Shown here one piece after another: positions 36,804 to 45,718 of a DNA stretch of 57,246 nt. The notes beneath the pieces were generated by a model, which ran no database searches, was not told the DNA's origin, and saw nothing but the letters and a program-made list of their open reading frames with translations. The DNA is taken from positions 1 through 57,246 of the forward strand of contig NZ_CANQLZ010000013.1 of the NCBI RefSeq assembly GCF_947624825.1. Reading direction: 5' to 3'. Position numbers and translations under genes: made by a program. Source of the stretch: an uncultured Acinetobacter sp. GTDB lineage: Bacteria; Pseudomonadota; Gammaproteobacteria; Pseudomonadales; Moraxellaceae. Each line of letters opens with the position of its first letter. Positions within the stretch are counted from its first letter, which is position 1.

Positions 36804-37769
36804 GTGACAACTTCTTACTTGATAGGACAAAAGCTCATTGATTCTATTCAAAATTCTGCATATTCACGTGATTTAATTGGATACAAAGGTACACCACCTC
36901 AGGTGACATGGCCCAATCAAGCCAAAATTGCCGTACAGTTTGTTTTAAATTATGAAGAAGGTGGCGAAAATCACGTTGAACACGGCGATCAAGGCTCTGA
37001 GCAGTTTTTATCTGAGCTTGTTGGTGCCATGAGTTTTAACGCCAAACATATGTCAATGGACTCGATGTATGAATATGGCTCACGCGCAGGATTTTGGCGT
37101 ATTCACCAAGAATTTCAACAACGTAAATTACCAATAACCATTTTTGGGGTAGGTATGGCCTTAGCACGTAACCCTTATGTGGTAGAGGCGATTAAAGCTG
37201 GCGGTTACGATGTAGTGTCGCATGGGCAGCGTTGGTTGCATTATCAAAATATTGACCTTGCGACCGAGCGCCAACATATGCACCAAGCCATAAGTGTACT
37301 TGAGGCCTTATTTGGACAAGCGCCTATAGGTTGGTATACCGGACGAGATAGCCCCAACACACGCCAATTACTTGCTGAATTTCCACAAATTGAATATGAC
37401 TGCGATTATTACGGCGATGACCTCCCTTTTTGGACAATGCTTAGCAATGCTCAAGGTATTCATCGTCCACATTTGGTTATTCCTTATAGCTTAGACACCA
37501 ATGATATGAAGTTTAGTTCGGCTGCTGGTTTTAATAAGGCCGATGATTTTTACCAGTATTTAAAAGATGCCTTTGACGTGTTGTATCGTGAAGGAGACAG
37601 CGCACCAAAAATGCTCTCGATTGGTATGCATTGCAGACTTTTGGGGCGTCCAGGGCGCTTTAAAGCACTACAACGCTTCTTAGATTATATTCAAAGTCAT
37701 GAACAAGTATGGATTTGTCGTCGTGGTGATATTGCACGGCATTGGCAACTCAATCATCCAGCAGTGTAA
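36804..37769 (+). CDS. puuE: Allantoinase PuuE (polysaccharide-deacetylase fold)
   Basis: Metal-independent allantoinase hydrolysing S-allantoin to allantoate. It is 321 residues. NodB-like fold with QFVLNYEEGGENHVEHGD, YEYGSRAGFWRI, SHGQRWLHYQN, GWYTGRDSPNTRQL and FSIGMHCRLLGRPGR-like LSIGMHCRLLGRPGR. I chose the GTG at 36804 because AAAAGGA lies 8 bp upstream; an ATG 69 nt earlier is in frame but adds a basic tail foreign to the family. First gene of the urate block. Confidence 0.93.
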   Translation: MTTSYLIGQKLIDSIQNSAYSRDLIGYKGTPPQVTWPNQAKIAVQFVLNYEEGGENHVEHGDQGSEQFLSELVGAMSFNAKHMSMDSMYEYGSRAGFWRIHQEFQQRKLPITIFGVGMALARNPYVVEAIKAGGYDVVSHGQRWLHYQNIDLATERQHMHQAISVLEALFGQAPIGWYTGRDSPNTRQLLAEFPQIEYDCDYYGDDLPFWTMLSNAQGIHRPHLVIPYSLDTNDMKFSSAAGFNKADDFYQYLKDAFDVLYREGDSAPKMLSIGMHCRLLGRPGRFKALQRFLDYIQSHEQVWICRRGDIARHWQLNHPAV

Positions 37770-37814
37770 TGAGTTAAGTTTGCTCAAATTTTTAGGATTT
37801 TGGCTGCACAGTGT

Positions 37815-37831
37815 TGGCATTGTTATTGCTA
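37815..37831 (+). promoter_or_regulatory. Candidate sigma-54 promoter for uraD-uraH
   Basis: TTGGCATTGTTATTGCTA: GG at 37816-37817, N10, GC at 37828-37829; the -12 half TTGCT is consensus. The transcription start would fall about 24 bp before the uraD ATG. Confidence 0.65.
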
Positions 37832-37864
37832 AGTTAGCCAATATATTAAAATAATTTTACCCTT

Positions 37865-38362
37865 ATGCACTTAGAACAATTTAATCAACAACCGGTTGCA
37901 GAATTTTTAGCGCATTGCGTCAACATTCCTCGTTGGGCTGAGGCGCTTGCAGCGGCACGCCCGTTTAGCTCAAAACAGGCAATACTTGCGTTTGCACAAC
38001 AACAAGCCCAAACCTGGACATGGCAAGAAGTGTTAAACGCACTAAAGACACATCCTAAAATTGGTGAAAAAAAAGCTCAACATGCCTTAACCGCACAAGA
38101 AAAGATTTTTTCTGAACGTGAGCAAGCCGCTGCACACACTGACCCCGACACTTTAGCTAAAATTTTGGCAGCTAATCTTAGCTATCAACAACGCTTTGGT
38201 TATATATTTTTAATTAAAGCCGCAGGCTTAAGCAGCCAACAGATTCTTAAAGCTTTAAATACACGCTTACAACATGACGATAAAACCGAACAACACATTG
38301 TAAAACAACAACTCGCTGCAATTGCCTTACTGCGCTTAGAACAGGAACTACACCATGATTAG
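37865..38362 (+). CDS. uraD: OHCU decarboxylase
   Basis: Decarboxylates 2-oxo-4-hydroxy-4-carboxy-5-ureidoimidazoline to S-allantoin. It is 165 residues. The catalytic HPKIG (H63-G67) and YQQRFGYIFLIKAAG are both present. It overlaps uraH by 8 bp (ATGATTAG), so the two are coupled. No clear ribosome site precedes the ATG. Confidence 0.95.
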   Translation: MHLEQFNQQPVAEFLAHCVNIPRWAEALAAARPFSSKQAILAFAQQQAQTWTWQEVLNALKTHPKIGEKKAQHALTAQEKIFSEREQAAAHTDPDTLAKILAANLSYQQRFGYIFLIKAAGLSSQQILKALNTRLQHDDKTEQHIVKQQLAAIALLRLEQELHHD

Positions 38363-38681
38363 CAGCCATATTTTAGACACTCATTTGGGCAAACCTGCCG
38401 CGAATGTTTTGGTACATTTACGTGATGACAAAAACACTATTTTGGCCACCGCAACCACCAATCAAGATGGTCGTATTACGAGTGAAGCTTTAAGTTTAAA
38501 TAATTTAGCGCTTGGACATTACAGCTTAGAGTTTTTCACTTTGGATTATTTTAAATCACTTAATTTAAATAGTTTTTTTCCAAAGGTGGTCATTCATTTT
38601 TGTTTGGATCATGCAAATGAACACTACCATATTCCACTTTTGATTAGCCCATTTGCATACTCTACTTATCGAGGCAGTTAA
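38355..38681 (+). CDS. uraH: 5-hydroxyisourate hydrolase
   Basis: Transthyretin-related enzyme that opens 5-hydroxyisourate to OHCU. It is 108 residues. The N-terminal SHILDTHLGKPA (with active-site His) and the C-terminal YSTYRGS tetrapeptide are diagnostic. It lacks a signal peptide, so it acts in the cytoplasm. A few positions differ from the usual TRP sequence (for example LDYFKSLNLNSFFPKV in place of the Phe-Pro-Glu region), but the active-site residues look complete. Confidence 0.94.
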   Translation: MISSHILDTHLGKPAANVLVHLRDDKNTILATATTNQDGRITSEALSLNNLALGHYSLEFFTLDYFKSLNLNSFFPKVVIHFCLDHANEHYHIPLLISPFAYSTYRGS

Positions 38682-38781
38682 AAAACTAACGGTTAACTTA
38701 TCCGTTTGTCTTTTTTAGCTTTATTTTTAATTAATTGCCTGTATTCTAGATACGCTTTTTTATAGGCCTGAGATTATTTTG

Positions 38782-39522
38782 ATGAAACTTACACAACTTG
38801 CTGCACTTTGTGCACTCTCTTCCGCTGCTGTGTTTGCTCAAGCTAAGCCAGTATGGCAAGACTTTAGCCTCACTGCGCTTTACGGCGAAAATTATGAAGT
38901 TGGTACAGATCAACGTACCACTTTAACCGCTGAATACGGCGCTAAATATAAATATTCTGATGTGTTTTTCTTTGTTGACCAACAATGGGATGACAACGAT
39001 GACTCAAGCACTTATTTTGAACTTGCACCGCGCTTAAGCTTAGGTGAAGTATCAGGTCAAGATTTAAGCTTTGGTCCTGTAAAAGACGTGCTGATTGCAA
39101 CGACTTGGGAACACAATGCAGATTATGACAACAACCGTGGCTTTAACAACTTCCTATATGGTGTTGGTTTTGCTTTAGATGTGCCATATACCCAATATGC
39201 CAACATCAACTTATATAAAGCAGATAATGACAGCAAGTCAGGTAAAGATGATGATTACCAAATGACCATCACTTATGCTGTACCATTTAAATTAGGCAAT
39301 GAAGATTTTCTTGTCGATGCCTTCTTGGATTGGTCAACTGCTGAAGATACCCATGCAAGCGAGCTAAATTGGACCAGTCAGTATAAATGGAATGTGGGTA
39401 AACACATTTCACCACAGACTAAGCTTTATGTGGGTGTTGAACACTCGGTGTGGAAAAATAAATATGGCATTAAAGATGTTGACCAAAATGACGTCAGTGC
39501 TTTAGTCAAATACCACTTCTAA
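38782..39522 (+). CDS. Tsx-like nucleoside-specific outer-membrane channel
   Basis: A 246-residue exported barrel. The signal peptide (...SSAAVFAQA) ends about residue 20. The body is Channel_Tsx-like: VWQDFSLTALYGENYEVG, TAEYGAKYKYSDVFFFVDQQWDD, TYFELAPRLSLGEVSG, FLYGVGFALDVPYTQYANINLY and C-terminal YHF. The family includes Tsx and OmpK, which pass nucleosides and related molecules. It lies 100 bp behind uraH among urate-breakdown genes, so purine-related uptake is likely. The ATG at 38782 is preferred over a TTG one codon earlier. Confidence 0.88.
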   Translation: MKLTQLAALCALSSAAVFAQAKPVWQDFSLTALYGENYEVGTDQRTTLTAEYGAKYKYSDVFFFVDQQWDDNDDSSTYFELAPRLSLGEVSGQDLSFGPVKDVLIATTWEHNADYDNNRGFNNFLYGVGFALDVPYTQYANINLYKADNDSKSGKDDDYQMTITYAVPFKLGNEDFLVDAFLDWSTAEDTHASELNWTSQYKWNVGKHISPQTKLYVGVEHSVWKNKYGIKDVDQNDVSALVKYHF

Positions 39523-39540
39523 GCCAGTATATGATGTAGA

Positions 39541-39569
39541 AAAAGCAAGACTTCGGTCTTGCTTTTTTT
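39541..39569 (+). terminator. Intrinsic terminator after the Tsx-like gene
   Basis: Perfect 11-bp stem AAAAGCAAGAC / GTCTTGCTTTT with a stable TTCG tetraloop and T run. Confidence 0.93.
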
Positions 39570-39617
39570 ATGCGCTGTTTTAGAGTAACTGCTACGCCTT
39601 TTTTAAGCTCTCCTATT

Positions 39618-40133
39618 ATGGCTTTTAGTTTACGTGCTGCTACCCAACAAGATCTTGCTGAGATCTTAGCAATTTATAATGCTGAAATTGCCACCAATAC
39701 CGCCAATTGGAACACCCAACCTTTTGAACTCAATTATATGCAAGATTTCTTTGCTGAGTTAAAACGTCATAATTTTCCGCTTTTAGTGGCTGTTGAAGAT
39801 AGCAGCCAACAGATTGCAGCTTATGCCGATTACTCGTTTTTTAGCAAAAATAGCGGTTATATTTATACCGTAGAACACTCAGTTTTTGTAAAACCTGAAT
39901 ACCAAGGGCAAGGACTAGGCAAGCGCTTAATGTTGGCTTTGATTGAGCATGCACAACAACAAAAATTACACATGATGGTGGCTGCTATTGATGCAGAAAA
40001 TACGGCTTCGATTTTGCTGCATCAAAAGTTAGGCTTTATACAAACGGGGTACTTGCCTCAGATGGGCTTTAAATTTGGGACATGGCGCGATTTGGTCTAT
40101 ATGCAACTTCGTTTAGAAGTAACTACCGACTAA
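39618..40133 (+). CDS. GNAT family N-acetyltransferase
   Basis: A 171-residue acetyltransferase. The acetyl-CoA loop is PEYQGQGLGKRLM and the flanking motifs TVEHSVFVKP and LGFIQTGYLPQMGFKFGTWRDLVYMQL resemble the phosphinothricin/Pat branch of the family. The substrate is not known. Its last 21 bp overlap the 3' end of the convergent gene at 40113-40595. No strong ribosome site is seen; an upstream in-frame start exists inside the terminator region but is unlikely. Confidence 0.83.
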   Translation: MAFSLRAATQQDLAEILAIYNAEIATNTANWNTQPFELNYMQDFFAELKRHNFPLLVAVEDSSQQIAAYADYSFFSKNSGYIYTVEHSVFVKPEYQGQGLGKRLMLALIEHAQQQKLHMMVAAIDAENTASILLHQKLGFIQTGYLPQMGFKFGTWRDLVYMQLRLEVTTD

Positions 40134-40595
40134 ATTCTCACCTTGTACCGCAACCACCACCAAATTATGTTCGGCAGCTTGATAATAAAAAGTTTGTAGT
40201 TGATTTAAGGTCATACGTAGGCTTGCCAATACCTCATCTACAGATTGATCAACTGCAATATTTTTTTTGTGTAGCGCATGGACATGCTTTTCTTTAATAA
40301 AGTCATTTAGCTCTAGTTCATTCAAGGCTTCATACACCTGCGCTACGCGAACCGCAGTGTTATAACTTACAGTTACATCTTGACTTGGCTGCATCTCAAG
40401 TGGATGAATGGGCTGTAACACCTCTTTTAACAGCATATTATTTTGTAGGTGAGCATTTAAAGCCGGCCAAGCATCATCCAGCTGTAGACGATATTGAATC
40501 TGATCAGATTCAACGATATCACTTACACTTTGGTGATTTAAGATCAGCTGCTCAAGCGTATTGGCAGTAAAAGCGAGCAGAAGTTTTTGCATCAT
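40113..40595 (-). CDS. DUF1877-like (YfbM-type) hypothetical protein
   Basis: A 160-residue cytoplasmic protein of unknown function. The layout of a helix-rich N-terminal third, then RLQLDDAWPALNAHLQ, then VTVSYNTAVRVAQVYEALNEL and a C-terminal helix TLNQLQTFYYQAAEHNLVVVAVQ resembles DUF1877/YfbM. The match is by pattern and not firm. It converges on and overlaps the acetyltransferase gene by 21 bp. Confidence 0.6.
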   Translation of the reverse strand: MMQKLLLAFTANTLEQLILNHQSVSDIVESDQIQYRLQLDDAWPALNAHLQNNMLLKEVLQPIHPLEMQPSQDVTVSYNTAVRVAQVYEALNELELNDFIKEKHVHALHKKNIAVDQSVDEVLASLRMTLNQLQTFYYQAAEHNLVVVAVQGENLVGSYF

Positions 40596-40667
40596 TTTTG
40601 TTCCTTCTTGTGGATGCTTATGCTCTAGCTTAGCGCGTTTTGGTGTGGGCTTCGGCTGTGAATGTGT

Positions 40668-40695
40668 AAAAAAAAAGGGCGTTATGCCCTTTGGC
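40668..40695 (-). terminator. Intrinsic terminator after hpxO
   Basis: Stem AAAGGGC / GCCCTTT with a 5-nt loop and T8 on the minus strand, about 40 bp after the hpxO stop. Confidence 0.82.
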
Positions 40696-40733
40696 TGTAA
40701 TATGTTTTTATTGTTTTCGCTCGTTATTATTTT

Positions 40734-41891
40734 TTAATCTAATGGGTTACCTACAATATTGCTCATAATGCCTTGCATAATGTGTGGACCTTGCTCACGG
40801 CGTAAATCTGCATACCAATCTTCTGTGACAGTTTGGTCTTTCATATGCGTCACATCACAGCGTTTGCGCGCACGTAATAACAGCTCATTAGCACGGCTTT
40901 GACGTTTTTCTTGATAACGATACAGCGCATCCTCAACACCTAAAGTATTGATTTGTAAAGCGCGAGCTAAATAAATAGCATCTTCCATCGCTTGGCAACC
41001 GCCTTGTCCAATATCAGGTGTGGTGCTATGTGCAGCATCACCTAAAATCACCACACGACCTTTATAAAATTGGCTAAACGGTTCAATGTCATGGATTTCA
41101 ACACGATTGGTGCTGTTTTCATCAATTACATCAATTAAGTTGTGTACAGGCTCACACCAATCTTTAAAATATTCTTTGAGTAAGTTTTTATAATCACAAC
41201 GCTGTTGATTTAAACCTGCTGGCAGTGGCACATCAAAGAAGAAATAAAAACGCTGATTGGCCACAGGCATGAGTGAGGCGCGTTTACCTTGCCCCACAAA
41301 GGTTGTCCATTGATCTGCAGGTGCTAAGTCTGGTGTAATCTCTATCAAACCATTCCAATTGACATAACCTGCATAACGCCGCGCTACGCTTTCACCTAAT
41401 ACATAACGACGGGTGAGCGAATGCGTACCATCTGCACCAATCACCACATCAGCTTCGGTACTTGAACCATCGGCAAATTCCACCTTTACACGTTTCTGTT
41501 GTTGGCAAAGGTTAGTCATTTTTTTAGCTAGATACAGGTTTTCGTGGCCAAACTCTTGCATCAGCATGTTTTGTAAATCGGCGCGTGATACAGGATAAGG
41601 GCGTTGACCGACTTCTTGAATTAAAGGTTGCAGGCTAAATTGGGTCATGACATCGCCATTTAACCCATCAATATAGGCAAGGTTGTCCATTTGACCACCT
41701 AAGGCTGCAACTTTTTCGGTTAAACCTAAGTAATTTAAACACTTGACCCCGTTTGACCATAATGAAATGGCAGCACCTACAGGGCGTATTGTTTCGGTTT
41801 GTTCATAAATACGGACCTGATGACCAAATTTTTTTAAAGCGATTCCTGCAGTGAGTCCACCCATACCTGCACCAATAATCACAATTTCCAT
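40734..41891 (-). CDS. hpxO: FAD-dependent urate hydroxylase
   Basis: Flavin monooxygenase that converts urate to 5-hydroxyisourate with NADH and O2, replacing uricase. It is 385 residues. FAD Rossmann motif [17 protein letters not shown] (4-20), [35 protein letters not shown] and [15 protein letters not shown] match Klebsiella HpxO very closely. It is transcribed away from alc, and a sigma-54-type site lies 40 bp upstream. Confidence 0.95.
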   Translation of the reverse strand: MEIVIIGAGMGGLTAGIALKKFGHQVRIYEQTETIRPVGAAISLWSNGVKCLNYLGLTEKVAALGGQMDNLAYIDGLNGDVMTQFSLQPLIQEVGQRPYPVSRADLQNMLMQEFGHENLYLAKKMTNLCQQQKRVKVEFADGSSTEADVVIGADGTHSLTRRYVLGESVARRYAGYVNWNGLIEITPDLAPADQWTTFVGQGKRASLMPVANQRFYFFFDVPLPAGLNQQRCDYKNLLKEYFKDWCEPVHNLIDVIDENSTNRVEIHDIEPFSQFYKGRVVILGDAAHSTTPDIGQGGCQAMEDAIYLARALQINTLGVEDALYRYQEKRQSRANELLLRARKRCDVTHMKDQTVTEDWYADLRREQGPHIMQGIMSNIVGNPLD

Positions 41892-41930
41892 GTCACTCGC
41901 CTATTTATAGTGTTTATTGTTGTGCTTTAA

Positions 41931-41947
41931 AGCGAAAACTATGCCAT
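41931..41947 (-). promoter_or_regulatory. Candidate sigma-54 promoter for hpxO
   Basis: Minus strand TGGCATAGTTTTCGCT: GG-N10-GC spacing (CC 41944-41945, GC 41932-41933 on the plus strand). The expected start is about 30 bp before the ATG. Confidence 0.6.
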
Positions 41948-41980
41948 CTCTCGCGCGCTGCTTATAAAAACTGACCAACT

Positions 41981-41996
41981 TGGCACACGCTGTGCT
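41981..41996 (+). promoter_or_regulatory. Candidate sigma-54 promoter for alc-allA
   Basis: TTGGCACACGCTGTGCT: GG 41982-41983, N10, GC 41994-41995. It is back to back with the hpxO site. The predicted start lies about 68 bp before the alc ATG. Confidence 0.6.
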
Positions 41997-42074
41997 TTTT
42001 AAAGCCTAAAGAAGCATTGTTTTGGGCTGTGCTGCCCATGCTTGCCACACGTCAACAGCCTATAGGATAAAAAT

Positions 42075-43076
42075 ATGGCCACCCTACACGCTCCTGTTTT
42101 TGAATTACCCCATGCTTTGCAACCACTGACTAACTTGGCCGATGCCGCGATTGGCGCTAAGGTGATTGAATGTTCAGATGAATTTTTTGCTGAAGCCAAA
42201 CGCATGTTACAAAGCGAAGCGCCAATTTTTGTTGAAGATAAATTTGACGATCATGGTAAATGGATGGACGGGTGGGAAACACGTCGTAAACGCCATGCCG
42301 GCTATGATTGGGCAATAATTGAATTGGGCGTGGCAGGTCAAATTAAAGCTTTGGATATTGATACCACCTTCTTTAGCGGTAACTATCCGGCATCGGCAAT
42401 GGTAGAAGCCTGTTATGCACCACATGGAAACTTACAAGATGCAACTTGGTGCAGCATTTTAAGCAACACCGGCCTAGGTCCGGGACAACATCATATTTTT
42501 CATATCCAAGATGATGCTACTTATAGCCATGTGCGCTTAAATATTTTCCCAGATGGTGGTGTGGCGCGCTTTAGAGTCTATGGTGATGTAAAGCTTCAAA
42601 TTGCCAATCATAATCAAGTCATTGATTTGGTTGCCCTGCAAAATGGTGGTCGGGTTGTGGCCTATAGCGATGCGCACTTTGGACATCCACGCAATTTAAT
42701 TAAACCCAATCGTGGCATAAACATGGGAGATGGCTGGGAAACCAAACGTCGCCGTGCCCCGGGATTTGATTGGTGTATTTTGGCACTTGGTCATGCAGCG
42801 CATATTGAAAAAATTGAAATTGATACCGCACATTTCAAAGGCAACTACCCAGCTCAAGTGTCTGTGCAGGCCATTTATATTGAAGATGCTACCGACGCAC
42901 AATTAATCCCACAAAGTATGTTTTGGCCATTTTTGCTCGATGCGCAAGTAATGCAAATGGATCATGTTCATGACTATATTAATGAAGTTTTAGTACATGA
43001 AAAAATTAGCCATGTACGCGTGAATATGATTCCTGATGGTGGTATTAGCCGTATTCGTTTCTTTGGTAAAGTTTAA
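42075..43076 (+). CDS. alc: Allantoicase
   Basis: Hydrolyses allantoate to ureidoglycolate and urea. It is 333 residues made of two repeated jelly-roll domains. Paired motifs are seen: DGWETRRKRHAGYDWAIIELG and GDGWETKRRRAPGFDWCILALG; SHVRLNIFPDGGVARFRVYG and SHVRVNMIPDGGISRIRFFG. The start has AGGAT upstream. It is followed after 55 bp by allA. Confidence 0.96.
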   Translation: MATLHAPVFELPHALQPLTNLADAAIGAKVIECSDEFFAEAKRMLQSEAPIFVEDKFDDHGKWMDGWETRRKRHAGYDWAIIELGVAGQIKALDIDTTFFSGNYPASAMVEACYAPHGNLQDATWCSILSNTGLGPGQHHIFHIQDDATYSHVRLNIFPDGGVARFRVYGDVKLQIANHNQVIDLVALQNGGRVVAYSDAHFGHPRNLIKPNRGINMGDGWETKRRRAPGFDWCILALGHAAHIEKIEIDTAHFKGNYPAQVSVQAIYIEDATDAQLIPQSMFWPFLLDAQVMQMDHVHDYINEVLVHEKISHVRVNMIPDGGISRIRFFGKV

Positions 43077-43131
43077 GCAAGGAGCTTGGCGCTTAACTTT
43101 AAATATTTAAGTGCCTTGTCTATAAAATACA

Positions 43132-43626
43132 ATGCAAAAAATCCACATTCAGAACTTAACACATGCAAACTTTGCAGCTTTTGGCGAGGTGATTTCATGT
43201 CAAGGGCAACCATTTTTTTATATTAATGATGAGCGAACCCAGCGTTATCATGCACTTGCAGACACACAAATTTTAGGAGATGGTAAAGCCAGTATTAGTA
43301 TTTTTCGTAATATGAAAGCAAGTAGCTTACCCGTGTCTATTTCAATGTTGGAGCGTCATCCTTATGGTTCGCAGGCTTTTATTGCCATGCATGGGCAACG
43401 CTTTTTGGTGGTAGTGGCAAAATCTAAAAATGAACATGAACCAAATTTAGATGAAATCTATGCCTTTATCACAGATGGTGCACAAGGGGTCAATTATCAT
43501 GCCGGTACATGGCATCATCCTTTATTAACCTTAGAAGCACCCAGTGATTTTGCGGTAGTTGACCGTATAGGTACAGGCAACAATTGTGATGTATACAGCT
43601 TTTTAGAATCTTATCAAATTGAATAA
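43132..43626 (+). CDS. allA: Ureidoglycolate lyase
   Basis: Splits ureidoglycolate to glyoxylate and urea. It is 164 residues. The family motifs are seen at ANFAAFGEVI, SISMLERHPYGSQAFI, GVNYHAGTWHHPLLTL and DFAVVDRIGTGNNCDVY. It is co-directional with alc and has no separate sigma-54 site that I can see, so one transcript is likely. Confidence 0.94.
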   Translation: MQKIHIQNLTHANFAAFGEVISCQGQPFFYINDERTQRYHALADTQILGDGKASISIFRNMKASSLPVSISMLERHPYGSQAFIAMHGQRFLVVVAKSKNEHEPNLDEIYAFITDGAQGVNYHAGTWHHPLLTLEAPSDFAVVDRIGTGNNCDVYSFLESYQIE

Positions 43627-43805
43627 AACTCACCTAAACAAGCTGCCTTTTTTTGCGGCAAAATTGAGGGGGAAAATCTGCTAAAAACCATGTATCAACA
43701 CTTATTATGACTTAACAAAATCTAGTCCTACTATTGGTAAAAAATGTAAGTCTAGTACAGAGTAAGGGTTATTTTTTATGAGCATAGGACTAAGTTGCTT
43801 CATAT

Positions 43806-43834
43806 TAAAAAAGCCCCATTATTTGGGGCTTTTA
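43806..43834 (-). terminator. Intrinsic terminator after parE
   Basis: Stem AAAAGCCCCA / TGGGGCTTTT, T run on the minus strand, just before the parE stop. The interval 43627-43805 otherwise holds nothing I recognise. Confidence 0.87.
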
Positions 43835-43837
43835 ATA

Positions 43838-45718
43838 TTACACAGCAATATCAGCAAGATTACCTTTTTGCTCTAACCATTGCTTACGGTCGCCTGAGCG
43901 TTTTTTAGCTAATAATTTATCTAACAAACTGGCGGTTAAGTGAATATCGTCTAAATCGAGTTGCACCAAACGACGAGTGTTTGGGTCCATGGTGGTTTCA
44001 CGCAATTGACTGGCATTCATTTCACCTAAACCTTTAAAGCGCATAATTTGTGGTGCTTTGGTTTTGGCTTTTTTTAATACTGCTTCAAGTTCTGCATCAT
44101 CAAGCGCGTAATAGACATCTTTGCCATCATCAATACGGAACAACGGTGGCATGGCCACATATAAATGTCCAGCTTCAACTAAAGGTCTAAAATGTCGAAC
44201 AAACAGCGCACACAGCAAGGTAGCAATGTGTAAACCATCTGAGTCGGCATCGGCTAAAATACAAATTTTACCGTAACGCAGTTCAGACAAATCATCACTG
44301 CCGGGATCCACCCCAATGGCAATGGCAATATCATGCACCTCTTGTGAAGCTAGAACTTCGTCTGAAGATACTTCCCAAGTATTTAAAATTTTACCGCGAA
44401 TTGGCATGATGGCTTGAAAGTTTTTATCGCGTGCTTGTTTGGCAGAACCGCCGGCTGAGTCACCCTCAACAATAAACAACTCAGATTCATCTAAGCTATG
44501 CCCTACGCAATCGGCAAGCTTACCCGGTAATGCAGGCCCTGACACAATACGTTTACGCTCGACTTTTTTAGCAGCTTTTAAACGACGTCCGGCTTTGGCA
44601 AGCGCCATTTCGGCCAATTGTAATGCTATCTCAGAGTTTTGATTAAGCCATAAGGTAAAAGCATCTTTGGCAATATTTTGCACAATACTTACCGCTTCTC
44701 GGCTCGATAAACGCTCTTTGGTTTGTCCTGAAAATTGTGGCTCTTGTAATTTAAGCGACAAAATATAGTTGACCCCGTCCCATACATCTTCGGCTGAAAG
44801 TTTTAAGTTACGGGTAAGCAAGTTACGTAACTCACAAAACTCACGCAAAGCCTCAGTCACACCGGCACGTAAACCATTGACGTGCGTGCCGCCTTGTGCG
44901 GTTGGAATTAGGTTGACATAGCTTTCTTGAACCTGCTCACCACCTTCAACATTCCAACAAATGGCAAATTCGGCACTGGAGCGTTCTGCTTCACCACTTG
45001 AAACAAAGGCAGGATGCGGCAAAATCTCACGATCTTGCAATTCATCCATTAAATAGTCGACTAAACCATTTTCAAATTGCCATGTGATTTTTTCGTTATT
45101 GATTTCATCTACATAGTTGATTTGCAAACCCGCGGCCAATACGGCTTTGGCTTTTAAATTATGTTTTAAGGCTTTTAGAGCAAATTTAGGTGAATCAAAA
45201 TATTTAGCTTCCGGCCAAAAATGTACCGTCGTTCCTGAAGCGCGTTTTGGGGCTTTACCTTCTAACACAGCTAAAGGTGCAACTGCTTCACCGTGCTCAA
45301 ACAACATTTGATACAGATTGCCTTGGCGTTGCACACTCACTTCAACGCGGGTAGACAAAGCGTTGACCACGGAAATCCCGACCCCATGCAAACCACCTGA
45401 GAATTGATAGTTGTCGGTGCTAAATTTACCGCCTGCATGCAGCTTGGTTAAAATAATCTCAATACCGCTTTGACCATATTCAGGATGAATATCGACCGGC
45501 ATACCACGTCCGTTGTCTTCAACCGACAAAGAACCATCTTTATATACTTTAACGGTAATTTTATTGGCATGCCCTGCTAATGCTTCATCTACAGCATTAT
45601 CAATAACTTCTTGCGCTAAATGGTTAGGACGTGAAGTGTCAGTGTACATGCCCGGACGGCGACGTACCGGATCTAAACCAGATAAAACTTCAAGTGATTG
45701 AGCCGTATATTGAGACAA
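43838..45718 (-). CDS. parE: DNA topoisomerase IV subunit B
   Basis: ATPase subunit of the decatenase that separates daughter chromosomes. It is 626 residues. GHKL ATPase motifs GLDPVRRRPGMYT, EVIDNAVDEA, DNGRGMPVDIHP and GGLHGVGISVVNAL, the TOPRIM EGDSAGGSAKQARD and the C-terminal FKGLGEMNASQLRETTMDP are all present. The start is a TTG with AAGGAAAA six bases upstream. parC is not in the window. Confidence 0.96.
   Translation of the reverse strand: MSQYTAQSLEVLSGLDPVRRRPGMYTDTSRPNHLAQEVIDNAVDEALAGHANKITVKVYKDGSLSVEDNGRGMPVDIHPEYGQSGIEIILTKLHAGGKFSTDNYQFSGGLHGVGISVVNALSTRVEVSVQRQGNLYQMLFEHGEAVAPLAVLEGKAPKRASGTTVHFWPEAKYFDSPKFALKALKHNLKAKAVLAAGLQINYVDEINNEKITWQFENGLVDYLMDELQDREILPHPAFVSSGEAERSSAEFAICWNVEGGEQVQESYVNLIPTAQGGTHVNGLRAGVTEALREFCELRNLLTRNLKLSAEDVWDGVNYILSLKLQEPQFSGQTKERLSSREAVSIVQNIAKDAFTLWLNQNSEIALQLAEMALAKAGRRLKAAKKVERKRIVSGPALPGKLADCVGHSLDESELFIVEGDSAGGSAKQARDKNFQAIMPIRGKILNTWEVSSDEVLASQEVHDIAIAIGVDPGSDDLSELRYGKICILADADSDGLHIATLLCALFVRHFRPLVEAGHLYVAMPPLFRIDDGKDVYYALDDAELEAVLKKAKTKAPQIMRFKGLGEMNASQLRETTMDPNTRRLVQLDLDDIHLTASLLDKLLAKKRSGDRKQWLEQKGNLADIAV

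Noticed and set aside
43086..43101. CTTGGCGCTTAAC upstream of allA as a fifth sigma-54 promoter
   Set aside because: It has a -24-like GG but no GC at the required 10-bp spacing.
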